DNA of 35,865 bases from Terriglobales bacterium (GCA_021372245.1 JAJFUV010000293.1:1-35865), one strand, 5' to 3'; positions 16,506 through 24,314 are shown, counted from the first letter of the stretch. Numbers and translations are program-made. Notes: generated by a model from the sequence alone, not told the origin.

Positions 16506-18502
16506 GTGCGCCTCGCCCACACGGCGGCGCCGAGCAGGAAGCAAGCGGACAACAGCGTGATCGCAGCACCAAGCTGGAATTTGCTGTCATGAAACTCAAG
16601 AACGATCCTGTGGCTTCCGGCGGGCACGGGAATTCCGATCAACGCATAGTCGACCACGCGGTTAGTAACAGGGCGTCCGTCCACAAAGGCCTGCCACCCG
16701 GGGTACCACGGTATTGCCGCGCGCAACAATGATGGGGTGGCCGTCTCGCATTGGAGGACATAGTGCTGGTCGTCAGCCGTCAGGACTGTCACTTTCGCTT
16801 CGGGATCCTGCGCTAGTCCATCGATTTCGCCTTCGACGAGTGCATTCTCCGCGGGGTTGGCCGAGGCCAGCGCGAGCCGACTTTGGCGAGCCGAAACAGC
16901 AGTGAGCCGCTTGGGGAAGAAGAATTTCGGCAGCATGTCCGCGTTAACCACGGCGGTGCCGTTCTCGTTGACACGAAGCCCCACATTGAGCGCATTCAGC
17001 AGGTTCAGGTTGCCAGCCGCCGCGTTGATGTATTCAGTGTATCGCTTGAGCTGAAGCGGGTTGGAGCCATACGTGACCGGAATGCGAGTGTCGTAAGCGT
17101 CGTTCAACGGCCCGAACGTGGGGGAAGCAAATGGCGAGAAGAACCGCGTGCCTTCGGGAAGTTGCCGCCGCACGGCGCGCTCAAAATTGTCCTGGAATAT
17201 GCCGTAGCGACTTTCAAAGCTACCCCGATAGTACGCCAATTGGTTCTCCATCGAGTTCCAGTAGAGGACGTCGCAGAAAGTGAAGATCGCGAGAGCGACC
17301 GCCAGCCAAGGCAGCTTGACCTTCTCGGAAACCACTGCGGCGCCGGCGGCACCAAGCAGGGCGAGACCGAGCGCCACGACGAACCACGCATGCACCGGTG
17401 CGCGCACCGCGCCGAAGCCGGGCAGATGCACCGTTACCCGGTAAAGCCCCGCTGAGGGCCCGAACGCATACCAGGCAAATGGCAGCACGAGCGCGAGCGC
17501 GGCCCAACGTAATCTGCCGAACAGCGAGCCCAACAAAGCGAGGGGCAGCAAGGCCACCCCTGCGTAAAAGTAGAACTGCGTCCTGTCCTCCGGCCCGGAA
17601 TAGTTGCCGCTTACGGAACCATAGTGGTCCGGCGAGAACAAGGTCCAAAGTGCACGCAATTCGAGCGGAGCATTTGTGGTCTCGAACTTCATCCCGGCGC
17701 GGGTTGACTGGCCGGCCAGTTCCATCGTGGGAAGCCATTGCACAGCGGAAAGTAGCACGGCCAGCACGGCGCATACCACCAGCGCCGCTATGGCGGCACG
17801 CCATTTCTTTTCAATGCCTGCCGCGACCGCCCCGTAAACGCCGAGTGCAGCGAAGGTGTACAGTGCGGATTGAAAGTGGCCCGCCAGCATCATGAGTGCG
17901 CATCCCACGCCGGTCAGCCCCATCGCGGTACGGCTGCCGGAACGGATGGAGCGGTGAAGCCCGTACAGCAAGAGGGGCATCCATGCGGCCGTTTGCAGCA
18001 TGCCGAGGTGCGAAGCGTGCCCCGCAAAGAATCCAGAGAATCCGTACAGCACAGCCGCAATGGCCGCGTACCAGGGACTCGGAAGCCACAGCCCGGCAAG
18101 TAGCCAAGTGCCCATGAGACCGAGCAGTACGTGGAGCGCGATTTCCCATTGAAGCGCCCTTGGGGTAATCCCGGCCAAGAGAAAGGGCCAGTTCAGCGGG
18201 TACCAGATACCCACTTGCGGGTCGGCCAGAAAGGGAAATCCAGAGTAGGAAAATTCGCTCCAATGCGGTAGTCGAAATGATTTGAGCTCGTCGCTGGCGA
18301 ACTTTTGGACGCTGTAGTGATAGTCGATGGTATCCCACTGAGGCGTGGTATTGGCGTTTGTCAGTGGATTCCAATAGAAAACCAGCACGGCGACTGCAAA
18401 GCCGGCAAACGCGATCCAGCAAGGGTTTGGCTTCCAAAATAAAGTCGGCTGTGTGACCCTCGATTCGACGCGACGCGTCTTCTTACGTTTTGCTCCGGCC
18501 AT
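16466..18502 (-). CDS. YfhO-family polytopic membrane protein
   Basis: This 678-residue protein has a basic N-terminus, about 11-13 membrane helices, a soluble C-terminal part (about 430-640) and a final helix. The C-terminal motif AIPWYPGWQAFVDGRPV followed by GIPVPAGSHRI is characteristic of the YfhO family. YfhO-type proteins have a GT-C-like layout and are linked to glycosylation of lipoteichoic acid or surface polymers from polyprenyl-phosphate sugars in Firmicutes. The convergent GtrB-type gene, overlapping by 40 bases, fits such a role, though function in this phylum is inferred. TATTAT lies about 12 bases before the ATG as a possible -10 box. Confidence 0.85.
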   Translation of the reverse strand: MAGAKRKKTRRVESRVTQPTLFWKPNPCWIAFAGFAVAVLVFYWNPLTNANTTPQWDTIDYHYSVQKFASDELKSFRLPHWSEFSYSGFPFLADPQVGIWYPLNWPFLLAGITPRALQWEIALHVLLGLMGTWLLAGLWLPSPWYAAIAAVLYGFSGFFAGHASHLGMLQTAAWMPLLLYGLHRSIRSGSRTAMGLTGVGCALMMLAGHFQSALYTFAALGVYGAVAAGIEKKWRAAIAALVVCAVLAVLLSAVQWLPTMELAGQSTRAGMKFETTNAPLELRALWTLFSPDHYGSVSGNYSGPEDRTQFYFYAGVALLPLALLGSLFGRLRWAALALVLPFAWYAFGPSAGLYRVTVHLPGFGAVRAPVHAWFVVALGLALLGAAGAAVVSEKVKLPWLAVALAIFTFCDVLYWNSMENQLAYYRGSFESRYGIFQDNFERAVRRQLPEGTRFFSPFASPTFGPLNDAYDTRIPVTYGSNPLQLKRYTEYINAAAGNLNLLNALNVGLRVNENGTAVVNADMLPKFFFPKRLTAVSARQSRLALASANPAENALVEGEIDGLAQDPEAKVTVLTADDQHYVLQCETATPSLLRAAIPWYPGWQAFVDGRPVTNRVVDYALIGIPVPAGSHRIVLEFHDSKFQLGAAITLLSACFLLGAAVWARRTHSSNSSSASATT

Positions 18503-18623
18503 GACGAAATCTCATAATAGCGTAGCCCTATGTTGGGACTGTTAAGCGTCCAGCCGCCGCTGCGGGCGTCGGCTCCTGTCGCAGGACTCATGTCGTTCAG
18601 CTTATGAAACTCCTCCAGCCAGC

Positions 18624-19973
18624 CTATTCCCGCTTCCGGGGTTGCGCCTTCCAGTTCTCCACCAGGGCCTTCGCCTGCTTGATCTGCTCGGGCTTCATCT
18701 TCTCGGCCACTATGTCCCGGCTCTCGATTGCGTCAGCGTCGCCGTTCGTGCTGGCCAGTTCGAACAACACGTACGCCTGTACCAGATCTTGTGGTACTCC
18801 GCGTCCCCTGGAGTAGAGGATGCCGAGGTTGAACTGCGCGTCGGTGCTGCCCTGGACGGCCGCCATGCGATACCACTTGGCCGCTTCCTGGTAGTCCTGC
18901 TTAACGCCGCCGCCCGCGCCGTTGTCATACATCACGCCCAGGTTGTACTGCGCGTCGACGTGGCCCTGCTCGGCCGCCAGAAGGTACCACTTCGCGGCCT
19001 CCGGGAAGTTCCGTTCCACCCCATGACCCAGCATCAGCATCCGCGCCAGATTGAATTGTCCCGCGGCGTTTCCGGACTCGGCCGCTCGCAGATACCACTT
19101 CCGCGCCTCGGCGTAATCTTTGGTAACGCCTTTGCCCTGGTCGTAGAGGACGGCCAGATTGCACTGCGCATCGGCGTGTCCCTGCTCGGCCGCCAGAAGG
19201 TACCATTCCCGAGCTGCCGCGTAATCCTGGGCGACACCCTGCCCTTTGTCGTACATAATGCCGAGGCTGAACTGGGCGTCGGGATAGCCCTGCTTCGCCG
19301 CCAGCCTGAACCATGGGAGAGCCTGTTTGTGATCTTGTGGCACGCCCCGGCCGTTCGCGTACATCAGGCCCAGGCTGCACTGGGCCACGGCGTCGTCTTG
19401 CTTGGCCGCAAGGCGGTACCACTTCAAGGCTTCGGCGTAACTCTGCGCCACTCCCTGGCCACGCTCGTAGATAGCTCCCAGGTTGCACTGCGCTGCCGGA
19501 TAGCCCTGCGCCGCAGCCAGCCGGTACCAGCGCAGCGCCTCGGAGAAATTCTGCGCCACACTCTGGCCTTTCTCATAGGTGAGCCCCAGGTTGAACTGCG
19601 CCAGCGGATCCCCCTGCTCGGCTGCCAGGCTGAACCACTTCAACGCCTCCGCGTGATCCTGCTGGACGCCCTCCCCCTGGTCGTACATGAGACCGAGGTT
19701 GCACTGCGCCCGGACGTCACCCTTCCCGGCTGCCAACCGGTACCACTTGACCGCCTCCGTGTAATTCTGCGGGACGCCCTTGCCGTTCGCGTACAGGACG
19801 GCCAGGTTGAACTGCGCCGCCACGTGCCCCTTTTCGGCCAGCGGAAGCCACTCCTTCACCGCCGCGGCGTAGTCGCCTCTGTCCAGGGCGCGCTGTCCGG
19901 CCGCGAAGTCCGCCCGCAGCACTACGCTCCAAATTGCGCAGCACAACAGGCTGCCCCAAGCGAACCTCCACAT
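18624..19973 (-). CDS. Exported Sel1-like repeat protein
   Basis: The 449 residues open with a signal peptide (1 to about 21), then eleven Sel1-type TPR repeats of 36 residues (the ninth has two extra, the last is degenerate), each with the form A..W...AA..G...AQ.NL...Y..G.GV.QD. Sel1 repeats form solenoids that bind partner proteins; no enzymatic domain is present. In bacteria they often act at the cell surface or in signalling. AAAAGGAGG lies 12 bases before the ATG. At DNA level the gene is a 108-base tandem repeat. It is divergent from the aldo/keto reductase with 99 bases between. Confidence 0.92.
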   Translation of the reverse strand: MWRFAWGSLLCCAIWSVVLRADFAAGQRALDRGDYAAAVKEWLPLAEKGHVAAQFNLAVLYANGKGVPQNYTEAVKWYRLAAGKGDVRAQCNLGLMYDQGEGVQQDHAEALKWFSLAAEQGDPLAQFNLGLTYEKGQSVAQNFSEALRWYRLAAAQGYPAAQCNLGAIYERGQGVAQSYAEALKWYRLAAKQDDAVAQCSLGLMYANGRGVPQDHKQALPWFRLAAKQGYPDAQFSLGIMYDKGQGVAQDYAAAREWYLLAAEQGHADAQCNLAVLYDQGKGVTKDYAEARKWYLRAAESGNAAGQFNLARMLMLGHGVERNFPEAAKWYLLAAEQGHVDAQYNLGVMYDNGAGGGVKQDYQEAAKWYRMAAVQGSTDAQFNLGILYSRGRGVPQDLVQAYVLFELASTNGDADAIESRDIVAEKMKPEQIKQAKALVENWKAQPRKRE

Positions 19974-20043
19974 TTTGTCGAGAAGCCTCCTTTTAAGCCT
20001 GTGTACATTTTACGATGCGGCAGTCGCACGTACCCGGTGATGC

Positions 20044-20049
20044 TAAAAT
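20044..20049 (+). promoter_or_regulatory. Possible extended -10 box of the aldo/keto reductase
   Basis: TAAAAT preceded by TGC (an extended -10, TGnTAAAAT) lies 23 bases before the reductase ATG. No good -35 box stands 17 bases upstream, which is usual for extended -10 promoters. The minus strand has another TAAAAT at 20012-20007, possibly for the Sel1 gene. Confidence 0.35.
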
Positions 20050-20072
20050 GCCACCAGGAAAGGGGTGGTCTC

Positions 20073-21059
20073 ATGTCCGGACAACCACATCCACTGCGGC
20101 GCGAGTTTCTCATGGCCGCGGGGGTTCTGCCGCTCGTGGCGGCCGATGAGCGCCAGGGCGACATGCTCTACCGCCGGTTGGGGCGGACGGGCGAGCGCGT
20201 GTCGGCGTTGGGGCTCGGGGGAGCGCACATCGGCCGGCCTCGCGAGGAAGAGGCCGGCATCAGGATCGTCCGCACGGCCATCGACCGTGGCGTCACGTTC
20301 ATGGACAACGGCTGGGCTTACATGGGCGGCAAATGCGAGACCTGGATGGGCAAGGCACTGCGCGACGGCTACCGCAAGAAGGTCTTCCTGATGACCAAGT
20401 TCGAGGGGCGCACGAAGGCCGCCGCCGCGCGCCAGATCGACGAATCCTTGCGCCGCCTCCAGACCGACGTGATCGACCTCATGCAACTTCACGAGAACAT
20501 CCGCATGGACGATCCCGACCGCTTCTTCGGGCCCGGCGGCGCGCTGGAAGCGCTGATCGAGGCCCGCAGGGCCGGCAAGATCCGCTATATCGGTTTCACC
20601 GGCCATAAAGACCCCGCCATGCACCTGCGCATGTTGGAACTGGCAGCGAAAAACAAGTTCCACTTCGATGCCGCGCAGATGCCGCTAAACGTCCTGGACG
20701 CCAGTTTCCGCAGCTTCGCGCAGCAGGTGGTGCCGAAGCTGGTGGGGCAGGGAATCGCCGTGCTGGGGATGAAGCCGATGGCGAGTGGCGCCATCCCACA
20801 GAGCCGCATCGCCACCGCCACCGAGTGTCTGCATTACGCGCTCAGCCTGCCCACGTCGGTCGTGATCACGGGCTGCGACAACCCGCAGAGGCTGGACCAG
20901 GCGCTGGAAGCCGTGCGCACCTACCGGCCGCTCACATCCCAGCAGCGCGCTGAATTGGTGGCCCGTACCAAGGACGCCGCCCTCGAAGGGAACTTCGAGC
21001 TATTCAAAACCACCGACCAGTTCGACGCCACTTCGCGCCACCCCGAGTGGATGGAATAA
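20073..21059 (+). CDS. Tat-exported aldo/keto reductase
   Basis: The real gene is 328 residues from the ATG at 20073; the long open frame upstream is the shadow of the Sel1 repeats. A twin-arginine-like leader (RREFLMAAGVLPLVAA) precedes an AKR barrel with GLGGAHIG, the active-site Tyr in DNGWAYMGGKCE, Lys in LMTKFEG and His in DLMQLHENI. AKRs reduce or oxidise carbonyl and alcohol groups with NADP(H). Export with the Tat system would require the cofactor to be bound before transport, as for other Tat-tagged oxidoreductases in this window. AGGAAAGGGG lies upstream of the start. The substrate is unknown. Confidence 0.88.
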   Translation: MSGQPHPLRREFLMAAGVLPLVAADERQGDMLYRRLGRTGERVSALGLGGAHIGRPREEEAGIRIVRTAIDRGVTFMDNGWAYMGGKCETWMGKALRDGYRKKVFLMTKFEGRTKAAAARQIDESLRRLQTDVIDLMQLHENIRMDDPDRFFGPGGALEALIEARRAGKIRYIGFTGHKDPAMHLRMLELAAKNKFHFDAAQMPLNVLDASFRSFAQQVVPKLVGQGIAVLGMKPMASGAIPQSRIATATECLHYALSLPTSVVITGCDNPQRLDQALEAVRTYRPLTSQQRAELVARTKDAALEGNFELFKTTDQFDATSRHPEWME

Positions 21060-21177
21060 CACAGAACAGAAAGACTTTCGCGCCATGGACGCCATGGCTC
21101 CGCAACGGACGCAATGAAAATCTCAGTTTTCATGGCGTTCATGGCGAAACCTTTGTGTCCGTTGCGCGAAATCCTTC
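21060..21177. repeat. Intergenic inverted repeat between convergent genes
   Basis: The gap between the reductase and clpS stops is filled by a nested imperfect palindrome: TTTCGCGC (21076-21083) with GCGCGAAA (21164-21171), CGCAACGGAC (21101-21110) with GTCCGTTGCG (21157-21166), and ATGAAAA (21114-21120) with TTTTCAT (21127-21133) around loop TCTCAG. The word CATGGCG or CCATGGACG recurs within it. It could act as a bidirectional terminator and looks like a REP- or MITE-type repeat. Confidence 0.6.
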
Positions 21178-21531
21178 TCAGGAAGCCGCCGCCGGTTCCA
21201 CGGCCGCTTGCATGGACCGGTTCGACTGCGGCAGCCGCCAATCCGGTCCATATGCGTGGATCTGGTCCCGCGCGAACTCAGCCTGCGGCCGTTCGCAGGT
21301 AATCACCACTGTGCGGCCGGCCGTGTCTACCTCGACGGCGTGCTGGAAAGCCTCGGTCGTCGACATCAGCAAGACGTGGCACAGCATCTCGATGACGTAG
21401 TCGTAAGTGTGCGCGTTGTCGTCGAACAGGACCACGTTGAACAACGGAACCCGTTGTTCCTGCTCGATCACCTCATCTTCGGTTCTGGGTTTGCCGGAGG
21501 AAACCGTGCTCATGCTGAGTTGTTCTGACAT
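21178..21531 (-). CDS. clpS: ClpS-like Clp protease adaptor
   Basis: The 117 residues have a flexible N-terminal tail of about 28 residues, then the ClpS core VPLFNVVLFDDNAHTYDYV (Asp37, Asp38, Asn39) and helix VIEMLCHVL. ClpS delivers N-degron substrates to ClpAP. Here the stretch that in E. coli has the substrate-binding His (VHYQGK) reads VEVDTAGR, so this is the divergent VDTxGR subgroup common outside Proteobacteria, with a C-terminal QIHAYGPDWRL motif and Ala-rich tail. N-degron binding is therefore not certain. GGAG precedes the ATG at 21531. It lies directly after a decayed transporter gene. Confidence 0.85.
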   Translation of the reverse strand: MSEQLSMSTVSSGKPRTEDEVIEQEQRVPLFNVVLFDDNAHTYDYVIEMLCHVLLMSTTEAFQHAVEVDTAGRTVVITCERPQAEFARDQIHAYGPDWRLPQSNRSMQAAVEPAAAS

Positions 21532-22105
21532 CCTACTCCAAATGTTCCGGTTTTGTCTCGCCCGGACCGCAGTCGTCCGCGTATCCGTGCGCCCGCGCCG
21601 GCCATTGCCACTGTGCCCTCGGTTGGAGGTAAGCCCATCGATTCCGGCGTGTCGCGCAGCACCGCGAAAAGCAGCACCGCCCCAATCAGCGCCATCGCTC
21701 CCGGAACGTGGAAACACAAGCGCCAGTCTCGCGTCACCAGGTACCCGCACGGCGGAAAGCCCATGCCCTGGAACCAGCCGTTCAGCAACCAGAACAGGCC
21801 GAAGCTCATGACAGCCGCGCTCGTGCCGAAGCCGAAGTTCATCAGCGCGCGCTGACCCGGTCGGCGAGAAATCCGTTCGCGAACCTGGAAACGCCATAGA
21901 GTACGCCGTGCATGGTGAGGAACAGCCCGAGCTGGCTCTTGCTGATGCCCAGGTCGTGTTCCATGGCCGGCATGGCCACGCTGAGGTTTTTCCGTACGAA
22001 GTAGAACAGAGCGTAGCCTATAATTGTAGATACAAGTATCCTGTTTTCCCAGTACCTATGGGTGCGCGCCGCGCCGGCGGCCGGCTCAGTTGTCGTTGCG
22101 CTCAT
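21532..22105 (-). pseudogene. Decayed OPA-family (GlpT/UhpT-like) MFS transporter
   Basis: The start ATG at 22105 overlaps the phosphodiesterase stop (ATGA). The first 87 codons give a normal N-terminus (IGYALFYFVRKNLSVAMPAM, then LGLFLTMHGVLYGVSRFANGFLADR), then a TGA stop at about 21844. An adjacent ATG (TGATG) restarts in another frame with MSFGLFWLLNGWFQGMGFPPC. That phrase is joined directly to GYLVTRDWRLCF, so about 35 residues usual between the two phrases are missing. A piece of helix before the restart is also gone, and everything after DTPESMGLPPTEG is absent. With frameshift, two internal deletions and loss of the C-terminal half, it cannot make a working transporter. Family alignment is from memory. 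Confidence 0.82.
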
Positions 22106-22995
22106 GGCCGGGCCTTCTTGCCGCGTTCGGCGTAGTATTCGCGGATCGTCCGCATCATCACGTCGGGGTAGTCGGTGGCGAAGCTGGCTACGCCGAAGTC
22201 CATCAAACGGCGGAACACGGCGGGACTCTTGCTCTGCCACGGAAACACCTGGAAGAGGATGCTGTGCCGGCGCAACTCTTTCCCTGTTTCCACCAGGAAC
22301 GCAGGCGAAGGAGTGAGCGTGCCGTCCTTCTCACGCACGTGGATCTGGAGTTGATCGATGGCCGCGAAGCGCGTTTCACGCAGGGCGGCGATGCGTTTCG
22401 ATAGTTGCTCCTCGCTCCCACCCATCCAATGCAGCGTGGACGACGCCGGCGCCAGGGCTTTCCAGCGGCGGATCACCGCGTAGTCCGTGCTCGCCAAGGT
22501 GAATTGCGCGGCCGAGCGGCCCGCTTCCCGCGCCAGTTGTTCGAGATCCACGTTCTTGATGTCGATGTACATATGCCGCTTGGGGTGGCGGAGCAGGATT
22601 TCCAGAATGTCGGTCAACCGCGGCACGCGCTGGCCGGCGAATTGCGCTCCTTTCCAGGCGCCGACGTCCAGGCGCGATACTTCGTTCCAGGTGAGGTCTT
22701 GGATGCCGCGTTTCTGCTCTTCAGGGCTGGCCTTTGGAAGCATGCGGCGGAAATCGTTGTCGTGGAATGCCACGATCACTCCGTCGCGCGTGGTCCGCAG
22801 ATCCGCTTCGGGAATGGTGCCGAGCTTCCACGCCAGTTCGAAGGCCTCAACCGAATTCTCCGAATTCAGCTCGCCTGCCCCGCGATGGCTCTGCACAACG
22901 ACGTCAGACAGCCGGATATAGTCGCGCAGATTCCAATCCGGCCCGCTCGCGGCCGCCAGCGGCGCAAGCAGCCCGAGCAGCATAAATATTCTCAC
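22102..22995 (-). CDS. Exported glycerophosphodiester phosphodiesterase
   Basis: The 297 residues begin with a signal peptide (to about residue 17) and carry the GDPD motifs: His37-Arg38 (SHRG), Glu45-Asn46, Glu62/Asp64 (EADLRT) and His77 (AFHDND), plus YIDIKN. It hydrolyses glycerophosphodiesters to glycerol 3-phosphate and an alcohol in the periplasm. The start is GTG at 22995, eight bases after AAGGAG; a TTG further up is less likely. It is coupled to the decayed transporter gene, which would once have taken up the product. A second GDPD gene is divergent, 83 bases away. Confidence 0.92.
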   Translation of the reverse strand: MRIFMLLGLLAPLAAASGPDWNLRDYIRLSDVVVQSHRGAGELNSENSVEAFELAWKLGTIPEADLRTTRDGVIVAFHDNDFRRMLPKASPEEQKRGIQDLTWNEVSRLDVGAWKGAQFAGQRVPRLTDILEILLRHPKRHMYIDIKNVDLEQLAREAGRSAAQFTLASTDYAVIRRWKALAPASSTLHWMGGSEEQLSKRIAALRETRFAAIDQLQIHVREKDGTLTPSPAFLVETGKELRRHSILFQVFPWQSKSPAVFRRLMDFGVASFATDYPDVMMRTIREYYAERGKKARP

Positions 22996-23066
22996 CGCAT
23001 TCTCTCCTTCCGGGTCAAACAGTGAGGGTACCAAGCTGCCGTCCTGCCATGCCAGCGCGCTTGCGT

Positions 23067-23072
23067 TAATCT
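23067..23072 (+). promoter_or_regulatory. Possible -10 box giving a leaderless transcript
   Basis: TAATCT lies exactly six bases before the ATG at 23079, and no Shine-Dalgarno sequence precedes that ATG. This is the spacing seen in leaderless genes of other phyla. No convincing -35 box was found. Confidence 0.35.
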
Positions 23073-23078
23073 TGTCGC

Positions 23079-23828
23079 ATGAGATTGATCTTCCTGCTCC
23101 TGGCCGCGTGGAGCATGTTCGCAGCCGACCGTCACATCGCCGTGATCAGCCATCGCGGCGAGCACCTTTCGCGTCCGGAAAATACACTGGCCGCTTACCG
23201 GGCCGCCATCGATCTGGGCGCCGACTACTTTGAGGTCGACGTCCAAACTACTTCCGATGGGCACCTAGTCCTGATGCACGACAGGACCGTGAACCGTACC
23301 ACCGATGGCAAGGGTGCGGTGGACCAGCTCACCTTCGCCGAAATCCGCAAACTCAAGGTTGGCGGCGAGCAGGTGCCCACGTTCGATGAGGCGCTGGCGC
23401 TGGCTAAGAGAAGGATTGGAGTTTATGTGGATGCTAAGCGCGTGTCCGCCGAAGACCTCGTCGCCGCGCTCGACCGTCACAAGATGGGCGGCCACGTCGT
23501 TGTATATGGCGGCGCCGAGTATCTCAAAGGCGTCCAGAAATTGCGTCCTGAGGTCAAGGTGATGCCCGAGTCGGTTAGCCTCGCAGTGGTCGAAAAGATC
23601 ATCGCGGAGTTGAAACCGCGGGTGATCGCCTTCTCCCACAGGGACTGGCAGGACGACATCATTCAGGCCGCCCGCCGCTCAGGTGCGGGCGTTTTCGTCG
23701 ACCGCCTGGGGCCCGAAGACACACCCTCGGCCTGGCAGGATGCTATCGACCGGGGCGCCACCGGAATCCAGACGGACCATGTGGCCGATCTCGTGGCCTA
23801 CCTTCACGCCCGCGGCCTTCACAAGTAG
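23079..23828 (+). CDS. Exported glycerophosphodiester phosphodiesterase (second copy)
   Basis: The protein has 249 residues with a short signal peptide (1 to about 16). Motifs are His25-Arg26 (SHRG), Glu34-Asn35-Thr36 (ENT), Glu52/Asp54 (FEVDVQ) and His67 (LMHDRTVNRTT), a more canonical set than the divergent copy, ending with GIQTDHVADLVAYL. It should release glycerol 3-phosphate from glycerophosphodiesters outside the cytoplasm. The two copies share little sequence outside the motifs, so they are not a recent duplication. It is convergent with the small membrane protein gene, with nine bases between. Confidence 0.93.
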   Translation: MRLIFLLLAAWSMFAADRHIAVISHRGEHLSRPENTLAAYRAAIDLGADYFEVDVQTTSDGHLVLMHDRTVNRTTDGKGAVDQLTFAEIRKLKVGGEQVPTFDEALALAKRRIGVYVDAKRVSAEDLVAALDRHKMGGHVVVYGGAEYLKGVQKLRPEVKVMPESVSLAVVEKIIAELKPRVIAFSHRDWQDDIIQAARRSGAGVFVDRLGPEDTPSAWQDAIDRGATGIQTDHVADLVAYLHARGLHK

Positions 23829-23837
23829 CTGGGCGCG

Positions 23838-24203
23838 CTACTGCTCTTCGGCCAGTTCCTTGCGAAGCAGCCGGTAGTCGATGAGCAGGCCCGCGCCGAT
23901 CAGTGCCGGGATGAAGCCGAATGCCGCTCCGATGAGCGCCCCCTTATCGCCTTCCACCAGCCAGGCCACCACCATGCTGAGCGCGAGACCTATACCCAGC
24001 GCTACCATCACGATGCCGCAGCGCCGCACCCGAGCCGCGCGCTGCCGTGGCGTGACGGAGTTGTACGGGATGCTGACACCTTTTTCGATGGCCTCCAGCC
24101 TCTCACGGCTGCTCAGCCGCCGGAAAAAGTATGCGGTCACGAATCCCGCGACCGGCACGATCACGCAAACGCCGAGAATGAATGTGAATGCTACGCTGTC
24201 CAT
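23838..24203 (-). CDS. Small DUF6249-like membrane protein
   Basis: The 121 residues have one helix at about 6-26 (FILGVCVIVPVAGFVTAYFF), a basic loop with RLEAIEKGVSIP, and two further helices (about 63-83 and 87-107). The ERLEAIEKG phrase after the first helix is typical of DUF6249-type proteins, which occur beside ECF sigma/anti-sigma pairs; no biochemical function is known to me. GGAGG lies nine bases before the ATG. Its predicted promoter is a mirror of the sigma factor promoter, so it is likely a target of that sigma factor. Confidence 0.8.
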   Translation of the reverse strand: MDSVAFTFILGVCVIVPVAGFVTAYFFRRLSSRERLEAIEKGVSIPYNSVTPRQRAARVRRCGIVMVALGIGLALSMVVAWLVEGDKGALIGAAFGFIPALIGAGLLIDYRLLRKELAEEQ

Positions 24204-24235
24204 AGCCTTTCGCCTCCGGATGTTCTTCGCTACCG

Positions 24236-24268
24236 TTAGACCACGTCCAGGCCCGCGTGTTTCACTTT
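24236..24268 (-). promoter_or_regulatory. ECF-type promoter of the DUF6249-like gene
   Basis: Reading the minus strand, AAAGTGAAAC (24268-24259) is followed by 17 bases and GTCTAA (24241-24236). The transcript would start near 24229 and have a leader of about 26 bases including GGAGG. The upstream element is the left arm of a perfect 10-base inverted repeat shared with the sigma gene promoter. Confidence 0.7.
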
Positions 24269-24276
24269 TTCACGAG

Positions 24277-24309
24277 AAAGTGAAACAATTCTTCGGGAAG
24301 ACGGTCTGA
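24277..24309 (+). promoter_or_regulatory. ECF-type promoter of the sigma factor operon
   Basis: AAAGTGAAAC (24277-24286), 17 bases, then GTCTGA (24304-24309). TGAAAC and GTCT fit the usual shape of ECF sigma promoters (AAC-type -35, GTC-type -10). It matches the divergent promoter in both boxes and spacing, which implies autoregulation by the sigma factor encoded just downstream. Confidence 0.7.
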
Positions 24310-24314
24310 CAGAC

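Noticed and set aside
18624..19973. 108-base periodic repeats as a CRISPR array or satellite
   Set aside because: The period is 36 codons without unique spacers and gives a clean Sel1 repeat protein on the minus strand.
18642..20072. Plus-strand open frame continuing upstream of the aldo/keto reductase
   Set aside because: This part is the antisense shadow of the Sel1 repeats and has no domain of its own; the reductase has its own ATG, ribosome-binding site and Tat leader at 20073.
24259..24286. The 10-base inverted repeat as a terminator hairpin
   Set aside because: It lies between divergent starts, has no T run after it, and each arm coincides with a promoter upstream box at the same distance from a matching -10 box.
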